A DNA stretch of 64,000 nt from Acetobacter farinalis (GCF_026240015.1 NZ_JAPIUX010000001.1:124001-188000); one strand, 5' to 3'. Counted from the stretch's first letter, positions 8,818-18,124 are shown. Notes: generated from the sequence alone by a model not told the origin. Numbers and translations: made by a program.

Positions 8818-8898
8818 CGGCCTGTTCCGTTCTGGCAGAGCAGTCGTGTGGAGGCAGGCCGCGTCCACGCAGTGTGGCGGACGCGGCTCTTTCCAGGG

Positions 8899-10326
8899 TT
8901 ATGGAAAAATCTTGCCCGGATTCATCAAGTTTTTCGGGTCCAGCGCAGTTTTGATCTTGCGCATGCTGTCCAGTTCCGCACCGCCGCGCCATGAGGGCAT
9001 CATGTAGGTTTTAAGCTGCCCGACCCCGTGTTCGGCGGAGAAGGAACCGTCCAGCCCGCGGACAATATTGGCCACGGTATCCATCATGGCATGGTCCTGC
9101 GCCAGAAAGGCTTTGGGGTCCATGCCCTCGGGCTGCACCAGATTGAAATGGATGTTGCCATCTCCAATATGTCCGAACGGAGCCACGCGCATGCCGGGGA
9201 TCAAGGCCTCACACGCGGCTGTTGCGGTTTTGATGAAGTCCGGAATAGCAGAAAGCGGTACAGAGACATCATTTTTCACGGATGCCCCGGCGCGTTTCTG
9301 GGCTTCCGCATGTTCTTCACGAATCATCCAGAGCGCCTGACGCTGGCTTTCACTTTCCGCCAGCACGGCATCTGTCACCAGCCCCTCCTCGAGTGCCTGC
9401 CCCAGAACCTCTTCCATCAGGGTGCGCAGGCTTTCATCCGCGCGCGGGCTGCCCAGTTCCACCAGCGCATAGGCTGCGGCGGGTTCGGACAGGGGCAGGG
9501 CGGCCCCTTCAATCAGGGTGTTGACCAGCGCCATGCTGGTGCCGGACATATATTCAAAAGCCTGAATGGCCGCCGGGTTCTGCCTGCGGAAGGCGGCGAA
9601 CAGTTTCAGAACATCATCCACGCTGGAGAGCGCGCACAGGGCTGTCTCACGGGAACGGGGGGCGGGCTGAAGCTGAAGAATGGCGGTGGTGATAATGCCA
9701 AGTGTGCCCTCCGAGCCAATCAGAAGCTGCCGCAGGGCGTATCCGGTGTTGTCCTTGCGCAGGCGGCGCATCAGGTTCAGCACCTGTCCGTCCGGCAGGA
9801 CAGCTTCCAGCCCCAGGGCCAGTTCCCGTGCATTGCCATAACGCACGGTGTTGTTTCCGCCCGCGTTGGTGGCCAGAATGCCCCCAATTTCAGCAGACCC
9901 TTCAGAAGAAATGGAAAGGGGCAGCATCAGCCCTTCCGCCTTGGCTGCATCCTGTGCGGCCTTGAGCGTGACACCAGCCTCCAGTGTCATGGTCAGGTCT
10001 GCGTGGTCAATGCTGTGGATACGTGTCATGCGCACGGTGGAAATGACAATGGCCCTGCCGCTTTCATCCGGTGTAGCCCCACCCACCATGCTGGTGTTCC
10101 CTCCCTGCGGGACCATGGGAATGCCATACTCCGCGCACAGCGCGACAGCTTTTGCACACTCTTCCGTCGTGGCGGGGCGCAGAACGGCAGCGCAACGGCC
10201 GTGATAGAGCATGCGCCAGTCCGTGCAGAATGCCTCTGTGTCTCCGGCTTCGGTCAGCAGCCCGGATGGACCGAGAAGTGCCAGAAGCGCGTCATGAAGG
10301 GCAAGGGGAAGGAGCGTGTCAGGCAT
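8899..10326 (-). CDS. FAD-linked D-2-hydroxy acid dehydrogenase (D-2-hydroxyglutarate dehydrogenase-like)
   Basis: A 475-residue flavoprotein of the GlcD/D2HGDH family. An N-terminal PCMH-type FAD domain carries VPQGGNTSMVGGATP and SISSEGSAEIGGILATNAGG. The FAD-oxidase C-terminal domain carries GHIGDGNIHFN, the metal/substrate site, and a terminal AEHGVGQLK. These enzymes oxidise D-2-hydroxyglutarate or D-lactate in the cytosol, passing electrons to the respiratory chain or a flavoprotein. The start ATG at 10326 gives the family's normal N-terminus; an upstream extension would overlap the next gene's 3' end. It is last of a co-directional run with cysQ, tsaC and a coiled-coil gene. Substrate choice between D-2-hydroxyglutarate and D-lactate is uncertain. 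Confidence 0.85.
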   Translation of the reverse strand: MPDTLLPLALHDALLALLGPSGLLTEAGDTEAFCTDWRMLYHGRCAAVLRPATTEECAKAVALCAEYGIPMVPQGGNTSMVGGATPDESGRAIVISTVRMTRIHSIDHADLTMTLEAGVTLKAAQDAAKAEGLMLPLSISSEGSAEIGGILATNAGGNNTVRYGNARELALGLEAVLPDGQVLNLMRRLRKDNTGYALRQLLIGSEGTLGIITTAILQLQPAPRSRETALCALSSVDDVLKLFAAFRRQNPAAIQAFEYMSGTSMALVNTLIEGAALPLSEPAAAYALVELGSPRADESLRTLMEEVLGQALEEGLVTDAVLAESESQRQALWMIREEHAEAQKRAGASVKNDVSVPLSAIPDFIKTATAACEALIPGMRVAPFGHIGDGNIHFNLVQPEGMDPKAFLAQDHAMMDTVANIVRGLDGSFSAEHGVGQLKTYMMPSWRGGAELDSMRKIKTALDPKNLMNPGKIFP

Positions 10327-10393
10327 GGGCTGGACCTTGAGCAGGAACGTGAGTGAGGGTGGAGAAAATGTGTGATCAGGGTGCGGGGTTTGC

Positions 10394-10939
10394 TTAATAA
10401 AGATACCGCGCATTGTCTGTCACCGGATGAAAGGTGGCATAAAACAGATGGAAAAGCTGTGTTCCGGCTATCCCTGTCAGTAATCCGGCCACCACAGCTA
10501 CGAAAATAATCATCAGCCGGGGGTAGTTGCTGTCCATCATTTTCATGGTCAGCATGCTGCGGGCCTCTTCATGGGCTGTTTGCGCAAGATAGAGCTGGGA
10601 TCTCAGGCTTTCATTGTTCCCCCGAACAATCCGCAGATTGTGCTCCATGCGGTTCAGCGCTTCTCCCCGGTCATGAAGCTGAACACGCAGGGTATGGACG
10701 GTGTTTTCCAGCTCCCGGCTTTGTGCATCATCCCGTGCCATGCGGGCCGCGTTCAGCCTTTCGCTCTGCGGGGCCAGAGCCTGAAACAGGTTTTTCAGCG
10801 CACCGCCGGTCACACCATCACGCCGGGCGCGGGCCTTGATGGCTTCCAGCGCGGAGGAGGACTGGCCTTCCTGATCTTCCAGCGCCAGTGCGAGAATATC
10901 AGACAGGATCTTGATTTCTTTCGGGTCCATATCGCTCAT
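10394..10939 (-). CDS. Coiled-coil protein with C-terminal membrane anchor, unknown function
   Basis: 181 residues. The N-terminal 60 residues are helical and charged (KEIKILSDILALALEDQ). Residues 65-130 form a coiled coil. A single hydrophobic segment (about 142-166, LMIIFVAVVAGLLTGIAGTQLF) is followed by a short tail, suggesting a tail-anchored or single-pass membrane protein. The start overlaps the stop of the tsaC gene by four bases, so the two are coupled. No family recognised. Confidence 0.6.
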   Translation of the reverse strand: MSDMDPKEIKILSDILALALEDQEGQSSSALEAIKARARRDGVTGGALKNLFQALAPQSERLNAARMARDDAQSRELENTVHTLRVQLHDRGEALNRMEHNLRIVRGNNESLRSQLYLAQTAHEEARSMLTMKMMDSNYPRLMIIFVAVVAGLLTGIAGTQLFHLFYATFHPVTDNARYLY

Positions 10940-11928
10940 GGCGCGTCTGGCTCCGTGGGTCTGGGGGCGGCGGCCCGGTTCAGGCGGTCCTGAATGGCCA
11001 GCCCGAGCCCCTGCGCAGGGATGGGCTGCACGGCAAGGCCGGTTAGGTCAAAAACCTGCTGCTGGCTGTCCAGAAACCGCAGCCCCGCGAACAGGCGCGC
11101 CGCCGCTTCCTCCAGATTTCCCTCTGAACTGAGATTCCACGTAACAGCCGCATCGGGCAGGGGGTGCGGGCCAAAAGCCAGAAGCCCTTCCTGCGGGCCG
11201 ACAGAGGTGGCGTTCAGGCGCACGGGCAGGCTGGGGGCGTAGTGAGAAAGCATGCGGCCCGGAGAAAGGGGGGCGACATCGAACCCGGTTTCAGGCCGGG
11301 CAATGGGGCCGCACAGGGCTTCCAGCGCCTCCACCGGCACGCCACCGGGGCGGAGCAGGCAGGGGCGGCCCGGAGAACTCAGGTCCAGCACCGTGCTTTC
11401 CAGCCCCACCGCGCAGGGGCCGGTATCCAGCACGGCATCAATCCGGCCATCCAGTTCCTCCAGAACATGGCTTGCTTCTGAAGGGCTGATGCGGCCGGAG
11501 CGATTGGCTGAAGGAGCCGCAACAGGGCGGCCCACAGCATGCAGCAGGGCCAGAACGGCGTCTCCCTTGGGCACCCGCACGGCAAGAGAGGAGAGACCAT
11601 CGGCCGCGAGGTCACTCACCGTGCTGCCGGGCGCGCGGGGGAGCACCAGTGTCAGGGGGCCAGGCCAGAAGCGCTCCGCCAGCGCGCGGGCCAGCGGGGT
11701 GGCCTGCACCTGCGTAAAAGCCTCTTCCGCGCTGGCAAAATGGCTGATCAGCGGGTTGAAGCGCGGGCGGTTCTTGGCTTCAAAAATACGCGCCACGGCG
11801 GTGGGGTTCGTGGCATCTCCCCCCAAGCCGTAAACGGTTTCCGTGCCGAACGCCACCAGCCCGCCATCCCGCAGAATACGGGCGGCGGTGGCAATGCCAG
11901 TAGGGGTGGCGGTCAGGCGTTCGGTCAT
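10936..11928 (-). CDS. tsaC: L-threonylcarbamoyladenylate synthase, Sua5 type
   Basis: 330 residues. The N-terminal YrdC domain (about 1-200) shows GGLVAFGTETVYGLGGDA and KNRPRFNPLISH, the ATP/threonine-binding signatures. A linker and a C-terminal Sua5 domain (about 235-325) make this the long Sua5 form rather than short TsaC. It makes threonylcarbamoyl-AMP from threonine, bicarbonate and ATP for t6A37 modification of ANN-decoding tRNAs. The ATG at 11928 matches the family start (MTERLTATPTGIATAARIL); upstream in-frame sequence is non-homologous. cysQ lies 76 bases upstream on the same strand. Confidence 0.9.
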   Translation of the reverse strand: MTERLTATPTGIATAARILRDGGLVAFGTETVYGLGGDATNPTAVARIFEAKNRPRFNPLISHFASAEEAFTQVQATPLARALAERFWPGPLTLVLPRAPGSTVSDLAADGLSSLAVRVPKGDAVLALLHAVGRPVAAPSANRSGRISPSEASHVLEELDGRIDAVLDTGPCAVGLESTVLDLSSPGRPCLLRPGGVPVEALEALCGPIARPETGFDVAPLSPGRMLSHYAPSLPVRLNATSVGPQEGLLAFGPHPLPDAAVTWNLSSEGNLEEAAARLFAGLRFLDSQQQVFDLTGLAVQPIPAQGLGLAIQDRLNRAAAPRPTEPDAP

Positions 11929-12004
11929 AAGGGTCCTGTTCAACAATCCGGCAGGCACGGCGTTTGGGTAGAAAAACCGTGCCGTGCAACCGGAGCAGGG
12001 GGGA

Positions 12005-12775
12005 TCATATCTGCCCGGTGCAGACGAATGGCGGGTTTTTCCAGCCCGGCTTGCCGTAGAGCAGCGGACTGCCATCCAGCAGTGTGACGTGGCCTCCCGC
12101 GGCTTCCACAATAGCCTGCGGGGCGGCTGTGTCCCACTCCATGGTTGGGCCAAGGCGCGGGTAGAAATCAACCACACCTTCCGCCACACGTGCAAATTTC
12201 ACGGCGGACCCGATATTCCCCACGGAGGCCACGCGGCGTTCCCCCAGATAGGCGGCCAGACGCGGGTCATCCGCATAATGGCGGGAGGCCAGAACGCTCA
12301 GCCCCTCAGCCGGGGGGACGCGGGTGTGGATCAGGCTTGTGCCGTTTCTGTCCCGGCGCTGCGCGGGCAGGCCGACGCCGCCGGTGTAAAGCTGATGGTA
12401 CGCAGGCAGCGCCATGGCGCCCAGCACGGCCCGGCCGTTGCGCACAAGGCCGATATTCACCGTAAAATCATCCCGCCCGGCGGCGAATTCCCGCGTGCCA
12501 TCCAGCGGGTCCACCAGCCAGTAGGCTTCGGATACTGCTCCGGGTAGCCCGGACGCCACTTCTTCTTCCGCAATCACCGGAATATCCGGCACAGCGGTGC
12601 GCAGGCCCTTGAGGATGTGGGCTTCTGCCGCGTGGTCCGCTTCCGTAACGGGAGAAGAGTCCGTTTTGGTCAGCGTTTCAAAACCCCGCGCGCGAATGGT
12701 GCGGATAATTTCGGCGGCTTCATCCGCCAGTCTGGCTGCGAGGGCCAGCAGGTCAGCGTCGGTATGGGTGCTCAT
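12005..12775 (-). CDS. cysQ: 3'(2'),5'-bisphosphate nucleotidase CysQ
   Basis: A 256-residue inositol-monophosphatase-fold enzyme. Metal-binding motifs are visible in order: SPVTEADHAAE, EEE (about 72), WLVDPLDGTREFAAG and EWDTAAPQAIVEAAGG. CysQ hydrolyses 3'-phosphoadenosine-5'-phosphate (PAP) to AMP, clearing a by-product of sulfate assimilation. The DGTREF form and the length fit CysQ better than SuhB. It is divergent from pepA and first of a minus-strand run with tsaC. This links to the cysK/Rrf2 locus elsewhere in the window only by pathway. Confidence 0.88.
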   Translation of the reverse strand: MSTHTDADLLALAARLADEAAEIIRTIRARGFETLTKTDSSPVTEADHAAEAHILKGLRTAVPDIPVIAEEEVASGLPGAVSEAYWLVDPLDGTREFAAGRDDFTVNIGLVRNGRAVLGAMALPAYHQLYTGGVGLPAQRRDRNGTSLIHTRVPPAEGLSVLASRHYADDPRLAAYLGERRVASVGNIGSAVKFARVAEGVVDFYPRLGPTMEWDTAAPQAIVEAAGGHVTLLDGSPLLYGKPGWKNPPFVCTGQI

Positions 12776-12953
12776 CAGACCATCATACGACAGGAACGCC
12801 AGCGCGTCATGCCCCGGATATGCGGGGAAGTCTTGCGTACCGGTTTTGTGTGTCGGTTTTTTGAACCTGCGCGGACTGCCCTATTGCCAAGGGGCGAGGC
12901 CGGACGTACCCAGTCTGTTACAAATATCAAGACGGACACGGAGGCCAGCCGCC

Positions 12954-14423
12954 ATGCTTCAGATTTCATTCTCTTCTCAAACCCTGCCAGATGGCGGGGC
13001 GCTGGCTCTTTTACTGGCTGAAGGGCAGGACCGCCCGGCTATTTTTGAAGCCGCCGACAAGGCAACGGGCGGTGCCCTGAGCCGCGCGGTGGAAGCTGAT
13101 GACTTCACCGGCAAGGAAGGCTCAACCTGCGTTGTGCTGGCACCCGGTGCCGGTTTTTCCCGTATTGTGCTGATTGGCGTGGGCAAGGCCGATGCCCTTG
13201 GTCCGAAAGAAGCGGAAGCGGCTGGCGGTGTTGCGGCCTCCGTTTTCGGTGCGCAGGAAACCGCAAGCGTTGCTCTGGGTAATGTACCGCAGGCTCTTGC
13301 CGCCTCTGTTGCGCAGGGTGCGGTGCTGGGGGCGTACCATTTCTCCCTGTATTACAGCACCCCGGATGCCGGCAAAAAGCACCGTCTGGCTGCCATGACT
13401 GTTCTGACGGAAGACCCGACCGCAGCCGCAGCCGCGTGGGCACCGCTCTCCGCCGTGGCGCGTGGCGTGATCCTGACGCGTGATCTGGTGACAGAACCCG
13501 CCAATGTGCTGAACCCCGAAGAATTCACCGCCCGTGTCACCACGCTGCGCAGCCTTGGGCTGGAAGTGGATGTGCTGGACCGTGCCGATATGGAGAAGCT
13601 GGGCTTTGGTGCCCTGCTGGGCGTGGCGCAGGGCAGCGCGAATGAACCGCGCACAGTCATCATGCGCTGGAACGGTGGCGCGAAGGATGACGCCCCGCTG
13701 GCCTTTATCGGCAAGGGTGTGACGTTTGACTCCGGCGGTATTTCCATCAAACCGGCTGCCGGAATGGAGGAAATGAAAGAGGATATGGCGGGTGCCGCCA
13801 CCGTGACCGGCCTGATGGCAGCCCTTGCTGGCCGCAAGGCGAAGGTGAATGCAGTGGGTGTGATCGGGCTGGTGGAAAACATGGTTTCCGGCACGGCCCA
13901 GCGCCCGGGTGACGTTGTGCGCAGTGCGTCCGGCCAGACCATTGAAGTGCTGAATACGGATGCCGAAGGCCGTCTCGTGCTGGCTGATATTCTCTGGTAT
14001 GCGCGGGACCGGTTCGCACCGAAACTGATGGTGGACCTCGCCACCCTGACAGGTGCGATCATCATCAGCCTTGGTCATGAATATGCGGGTCTGTTCTCCA
14101 ATAATGATGCCCTCTCCGCCACCCTGACCGCGGCAGGGGAGGTAACGGGTGACAAGCTGTGGCGCATGCCGCTGGGCGCGGAGTATGACGCCATGCTGAA
14201 ATCCGACATTGCGGACATGAAAAACATTGGCGGTCGCCCCGGCGGTTCCATCACGGCGGCGCAGTTCCTCAAGCGCTTTGTGGGGGAAACGCCGTGGGCG
14301 CATCTGGATATTGCAGGCACGGCCTGGTCCAAAACATCCCGCAATGGCCAGCCTAAAGGGGCCAGCGGCTTCGGTGTGCGTCTCCTGAACGAATTTGTTC
14401 GGAAAAATTACGAAACAGTCTGA
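12954..14423 (+). CDS. pepA: Leucyl aminopeptidase (M17), PepA
   Basis: 489 residues, the usual family length, from the ATG at 12954. Longer in-frame sequence upstream is antisense to cysQ and not real. The N-terminal M17 macrodomain-like region is followed by the catalytic domain with GKGVTFDSGGISIKP (metal lysine and aspartate), the signature NTDAEGRLVL at about 334-343 and the C-terminal DIAGTAW. PepA is a cytosolic hexameric metallo-exopeptidase that removes N-terminal leucine and other residues; the E. coli protein also binds DNA, but nothing here tests that. A strong terminator follows 20 bases after the stop. Confidence 0.95.
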   Translation: MLQISFSSQTLPDGGALALLLAEGQDRPAIFEAADKATGGALSRAVEADDFTGKEGSTCVVLAPGAGFSRIVLIGVGKADALGPKEAEAAGGVAASVFGAQETASVALGNVPQALAASVAQGAVLGAYHFSLYYSTPDAGKKHRLAAMTVLTEDPTAAAAAWAPLSAVARGVILTRDLVTEPANVLNPEEFTARVTTLRSLGLEVDVLDRADMEKLGFGALLGVAQGSANEPRTVIMRWNGGAKDDAPLAFIGKGVTFDSGGISIKPAAGMEEMKEDMAGAATVTGLMAALAGRKAKVNAVGVIGLVENMVSGTAQRPGDVVRSASGQTIEVLNTDAEGRLVLADILWYARDRFAPKLMVDLATLTGAIIISLGHEYAGLFSNNDALSATLTAAGEVTGDKLWRMPLGAEYDAMLKSDIADMKNIGGRPGGSITAAQFLKRFVGETPWAHLDIAGTAWSKTSRNGQPKGASGFGVRLLNEFVRKNYETV

Positions 14424-14445
14424 GTTTTTTAGATCCTGCATGATG

Positions 14446-14477
14446 GAAAAAGGGCCTCTTGTGAGGCCCTTTTTTTG
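14446..14477 (+). terminator. Rho-independent terminator after pepA (probably bidirectional)
   Basis: The stem GGGCCTC (14452-14458) pairs with GAGGCCC (14463-14469), extended by A-run/T-run pairing, with seven T after the stem. The A-run on the other side makes it usable by the convergent SDR gene ending at 14487. Confidence 0.9.
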
Positions 14478-14486
14478 TGGGAGGCG

Positions 14487-15242
14487 TCACACTTGCCCGG
14501 CTTCGGCCATCCACTGCACCGCGTCCTCACCAGCGGGGATTCTGAGGGGCGCGTTTGGGTCGGTCGCGGTCCGCCAGACGGCCTCGGCGACGTCAACCGA
14601 ATGGGTGACGGGTCCGTTTGCGTCGCGAAACCCTGCGATCATGCCTTCAATCATCGGTTTGTAATCGGCGTTGTCCAGCCCGCGGAGATGCGGCAAGGCG
14701 TTATTGCCAAAACTTGTTTCGGGCGAGCGGCCGGGCAGAACGATATGCACACGCACGCCGAAGGGAGCCACTTCAATCGCGAGGCTTTCGGTGAGTGCGT
14801 TCACGGCTGCCTTGCTGGCGCGATAAACGCCGATCAACGGCAGGGGCTTGAGTGTCGCACTTGATGTGACATTGATGATTGTGCCGCTGCGGCGCTCGCG
14901 GAAGCGGGGCAGGACGGCCTGGATCGTTGCCAGCGTGCCGAGGGTGTTGGTTTCGAACAACTGGCGCGCCGTCTCCGGCTCTGTCAGTTCGACCGGCACG
15001 GCGGCGCCGAACCCGGCATTGTTGACCAGCACATCAATCTCACCCGCCTGCGCAAACGCGCTCTGGACACTCTGCGGATCGGTAACGTCGAGCGGCAGAA
15101 TGGTGAGCTGATCTGACACCGGCAGGATGTCAGGTGTGGGCTGCCGCATCGTGGCGATAACGCGCCAGCCTTTTTCAAGGAACAGTTTCGCGGTCTCGAG
15201 GCCGAAGCCTGAGGAACAGCCGGTAATGAAAATGGTGGGCAT
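14487..15242 (-). CDS. Short-chain dehydrogenase/reductase
   Basis: 251 residues, classical SDR. The cofactor motif FITGCSSGFGLETAK (TGxxxGxG) is near the N-terminus, NNAGFG at about 80-85, the catalytic Ser in NVTSSATLK and YRASK (YxxxK). An oxidoreductase using NAD(H) or NADP(H); the substrate is unknown. The ATG at 15242 gives the usual short lead into the Rossmann fold. It is divergent, with 60 bases between, from an AraC-family regulator that probably controls it. Confidence 0.85.
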   Translation of the reverse strand: MPTIFITGCSSGFGLETAKLFLEKGWRVIATMRQPTPDILPVSDQLTILPLDVTDPQSVQSAFAQAGEIDVLVNNAGFGAAVPVELTEPETARQLFETNTLGTLATIQAVLPRFRERRSGTIINVTSSATLKPLPLIGVYRASKAAVNALTESLAIEVAPFGVRVHIVLPGRSPETSFGNNALPHLRGLDNADYKPMIEGMIAGFRDANGPVTHSVDVAEAVWRTATDPNAPLRIPAGEDAVQWMAEAGQV

Positions 15243-15302
15243 AGGCACGCTCCGGGTTGGTGAGTGAGCGTTCAGATATGGTCGCAAAACAGAAGATCAT
15301 CT

Positions 15303-16253
15303 ATGGTTGAACGTATCGAATTCATTGGCGATAGTCCTGTTATGCCTGTTGATCCCCTTGCTGAGATTGTGACCCTGCTCCAGCCATCGGCGAGTTATTC
15401 CAAACTGGTCGACTATGCCGGACGATGGCGCATCCACCGTAACATCGAGGGGAAACCAGTGTTTTTCGCGGTTCTGGAGGGGGAGTGCAGGGTCGTCTCC
15501 TCCGGTCGGCCGCCGATTATCGTGCGGAAGGGGGATTTTGTGCTCTCCCCCTCGACCAACGATCATATGATTGAAAGTCTCGACGCACCGCCTCCCGGAA
15601 TGGCGATGATGCCGACAGAAATCAGCACGGGGCGTTTCCGGATCGGGCCGCCGGAGGAGCCGGTCAATCTCAGGATGCAGGTCGGGCTTTGCACGTTCGC
15701 TTCACCCGATGCAGCGTTGCTTGTCTCTCTCCTGCCCGCCATGATCGTGACCAGCGGGGAGCCACGCCTCGCGCTGCTGCTCCAGCTTGTGGGGGATGAG
15801 ACGCGCCATTCCCGGCCGGGGCGGGAACTGGTTCTGGAGCGCCTGCTTGAGGTGCTGCTGATCGAGGCGCTGCGCAGCGGGGCCGATGTCATGTCCATGC
15901 CAAGTGTTGCGCGCGGGCTGGCGGATGAGCGTCTTGTTTCCGCGCTGCGGGCCATGCATGCGCGGCCCGCACGGCGCTGGACCGTTGAGGCACTGGCCTC
16001 GGAGGCTGCCATGTCACGTTCCGCGTTTTTCACGCGCTTCAAGCGTATCGTGGGGCAGCCGCCAATGGCGTATCTGCTGGCATGGCGCATGGCGCTTGCC
16101 AAGCGCCTGCTCCGCACACGTGAACTGGGGATTGAGCATATTGCAGCCCAGGTTGGCTATGGCTCCGCAAGCACGTTCAGCACGGCTTTCACGCACCATG
16201 TCGGCATGCCGCCCATGCGCTATGTTCGGGAGACCGGCTCAGTTCAGTCATAA
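15303..16253 (+). CDS. AraC family transcriptional regulator with cupin sensor domain
   Basis: 316 residues. The N-terminal cupin-type domain (about 1-190) has GRWRIHRNIEGKPVFFAVLEGECRV and the hinge typical of the AraC_N/cupin_6 group. The C-terminal double helix-turn-helix domain (about 215-310) shows SRSAFFTRFKRIVGQPPMAYLLAWRMALAKRLL and GYGSASTFSTAFTHHVGMPPMRY. The ATG at 15303 is preferred; a GTG at 15264 would push translation into the 60-base divergent promoter. It most likely regulates the adjacent divergent SDR gene, a common AraC/SDR pairing in proteobacteria. Confidence 0.9.
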   Translation: MVERIEFIGDSPVMPVDPLAEIVTLLQPSASYSKLVDYAGRWRIHRNIEGKPVFFAVLEGECRVVSSGRPPIIVRKGDFVLSPSTNDHMIESLDAPPPGMAMMPTEISTGRFRIGPPEEPVNLRMQVGLCTFASPDAALLVSLLPAMIVTSGEPRLALLLQLVGDETRHSRPGRELVLERLLEVLLIEALRSGADVMSMPSVARGLADERLVSALRAMHARPARRWTVEALASEAAMSRSAFFTRFKRIVGQPPMAYLLAWRMALAKRLLRTRELGIEHIAAQVGYGSASTFSTAFTHHVGMPPMRYVRETGSVQS

Positions 16254-16307
16254 CAGCCACAGCCCTAACCCCAGCCAACCGCCCCCCTCAGCCTTCAGTC
16301 TCAGGGG

Positions 16308-16340
16308 GCCTGCCCGCCGGGTGGTGTTGAGCGGGCAGGC
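16308..16340. terminator. GC-rich hairpin between convergent genes
   Basis: A perfect 10-base inverted repeat GCCTGCCCGC (16308-16317) and GCGGGCAGGC (16331-16340) with a 13-base loop, placed between the convergent AraC and SDR genes. There is no T-run on either side, so intrinsic termination is uncertain; it may simply stabilise 3' ends. Confidence 0.4.
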
Positions 16341-16361
16341 GGATAGTACTCCCTGTCCGGC

Positions 16362-17123
16362 TCAGATGGCCTGACCGCCCGAGACTTCGATCCGTTGGGC
16401 ATTGATCCAGCGATTGTCCTCGGACAGCAGTGAGGCAATCATCGGACCGATATCATCCGGCAGGCCCGGGCGGCCGAGAGCGGTTGCTTCCGCGATGTGC
16501 CGCGCCATGTCCGGATTATCCCGCACCACGCCTCCCGAAAAATCCGTCTGGATGGCACCGGGAGCCACCGTATTGACGGCGATGCGGCGGGAGCCGAGTT
16601 CCTTGGCCATGTAGTGTGTCATGACTTCCACCGCGCCTTTCATGGAGGCATAGGCAATCCGGCCGGGATACGCGAAGCGGGTCAGGCCTGAAGAGATGTT
16701 TACAATCCGCCCACCGTCCGCAATCAGCGGCAGCAGGGTCTGGGTCAGGAACAGCGGGCCTTTGACGTGAACGCGATAGGCTGCGTCAAGATCCTCCTCC
16801 GTGACGTCCCCGAGCAGGCCACTGTGTGATGTTCCAGCCATATTGACCAGATAATCAAAGCGCTCGGCTCCCCATTCAGCCAGTGCATGTCGAATGGTTT
16901 CGGCAAAAGCCGGGAAGGCGCTGGTGTCACCGGTATCGAGTGGGAATGCGATGGCCCGGGCTCCGTGGCGTTCCACAGAGGCCACAACATCGTCCGCAGC
17001 GGCGCGGTTGGCGTGGTAGGTGAAAAGTGAGCTGACGCCGCGTCTGGCAAGCGCTTCAACAGTTGAGCGCCCGAGACCGCGGCTCCCGCCGGTGACGATG
17101 GCAATGGTTTTTACGACAGACAT
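16362..17123 (-). CDS. Short-chain dehydrogenase/reductase (FabG-like)
   Basis: 253 residues. Classical SDR motifs: VTGGSRGLGRSTVEAL (TGxxxGxG), NMAGTS in place of NNAG, INISSGL (catalytic Ser), YASMKGAVEVMT (YxxxK) and the C-terminal ISGGQ-like VSGGQAI. The DTGDTSAF position suggests NADP preference, as an inference. The ATG at 17123 is the family start. It is divergent from a LysR-type regulator (about 100 bases apart), its probable controller. Substrate unknown; FabG of fatty acid synthesis is unlikely given the isolated context. Confidence 0.85.
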   Translation of the reverse strand: MSVVKTIAIVTGGSRGLGRSTVEALARRGVSSLFTYHANRAAADDVVASVERHGARAIAFPLDTGDTSAFPAFAETIRHALAEWGAERFDYLVNMAGTSHSGLLGDVTEEDLDAAYRVHVKGPLFLTQTLLPLIADGGRIVNISSGLTRFAYPGRIAYASMKGAVEVMTHYMAKELGSRRIAVNTVAPGAIQTDFSGGVVRDNPDMARHIAEATALGRPGLPDDIGPMIASLLSEDNRWINAQRIEVSGGQAI

Positions 17124-17224
17124 GGAATTCTCCGTTTGATGACGGCCCCATGTTGGCCACACCGGAGCACGTTCGATAAGATTATCCTTTCCGGCATCAT
17201 TGTTTTGCGTCATGGAATAATCCT

Positions 17225-18124
17225 ATGGACAGGCTGGCCACGCTCGATCTTTTCATTCGTATTGTTGACCGTGGCAGCTTCAGTGCGGCGGCGGCGGCCT
17301 GCGGGGTCTCACGGCCTGTTGCGACCGCTGCAATCAAGGCGCTCGAGAGCAGGCTGGGCACCCGGCTCCTGCAACGCTCCACCCGCCATGTTCAGCCAAC
17401 GCTGGAGGGGGTGGCCTATTATCACCGGTGTGTCGAGATCCTTGCAGACCTTGAGGAAGCAGATCGTGGCGCAAGCGGTGCCGTGGCGGGCGTGCTGCGT
17501 GTTGACGTTGTGGGGTATCTGGCGCGCACGACAATACTGCCCGCATTGCCCGACTTTCTTGCGCAGCATCCGGCCCTGACAGTCCATCTTGGGGAGGGTG
17601 AACGGTTTGTTGATCTGGTGCGTGAGGGCGTGGATTGCGTCGTGCGCGCCGGGGCTCTGGCGGATAGTGACATGGTGGTGCGGCATCTGGGGGTGATGGA
17701 GGAAGTCACCGTTGCCAGCCCGGACTATCTGGCGCGGCATGGAACCCCCACGACACCCGACGCCCTTGAAGGCCACCAGATGATTGGCTTTGTGTCCTCA
17801 CGCACCCATCACCCCCTCCCGCTGGAGTTCACGCGCGGGGATGAGGTGATCGAGGTTACGCTTCCGGCGCGCCTGCTGGTGAATGGGGCCGATACGAGCG
17901 CTGCCGCGGCCCGGCTCGGCCTTGGCCTTGTACAGGCCCCGCGCTACCGGTTTGCGGAGGATCTCGCGCGCGGCACTCTGGTTGAGGTTCTGGCCGACTT
18001 CCCGCCCACACCCACGCCGCTTTCGGTGCTGTATCCAAGCAACAGGCAGCTTTCTCCGCGCGTGCGTGTTTTTGTGGACTGGCTGGTGAAGACAATCGGG
18101 CCGGGGCTTCACCCCGGAGAATGA
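17225..18124 (+). CDS. LysR family transcriptional regulator
   Basis: 299 residues. The N-terminal winged helix-turn-helix (MDRLATLDLFIRIVDRGSFSAAA, RLGTRLLQRSTRHVQPTLEG) and a periplasmic-binding-protein-like effector domain (about 88-295) are typical. It is divergent from the FabG-like SDR gene, so it probably regulates that gene and itself from the shared 100-base region. Effector unknown. Confidence 0.92.
   Translation: MDRLATLDLFIRIVDRGSFSAAAAACGVSRPVATAAIKALESRLGTRLLQRSTRHVQPTLEGVAYYHRCVEILADLEEADRGASGAVAGVLRVDVVGYLARTTILPALPDFLAQHPALTVHLGEGERFVDLVREGVDCVVRAGALADSDMVVRHLGVMEEVTVASPDYLARHGTPTTPDALEGHQMIGFVSSRTHHPLPLEFTRGDEVIEVTLPARLLVNGADTSAAAARLGLGLVQAPRYRFAEDLARGTLVEVLADFPPTPTPLSVLYPSNRQLSPRVRVFVDWLVKTIGPGLHPGE

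Noticed and set aside
9028..10356. 442-residue plus-strand open frame
   Set aside because: It is antisense to the D-2-hydroxy acid dehydrogenase gene; composition is His/Gln/Gly-rich shadow type without domains.
13122..14441. 439-residue minus-strand open frame
   Set aside because: It lies opposite pepA, whose motifs are unambiguous; no domain is visible in the shadow frame.
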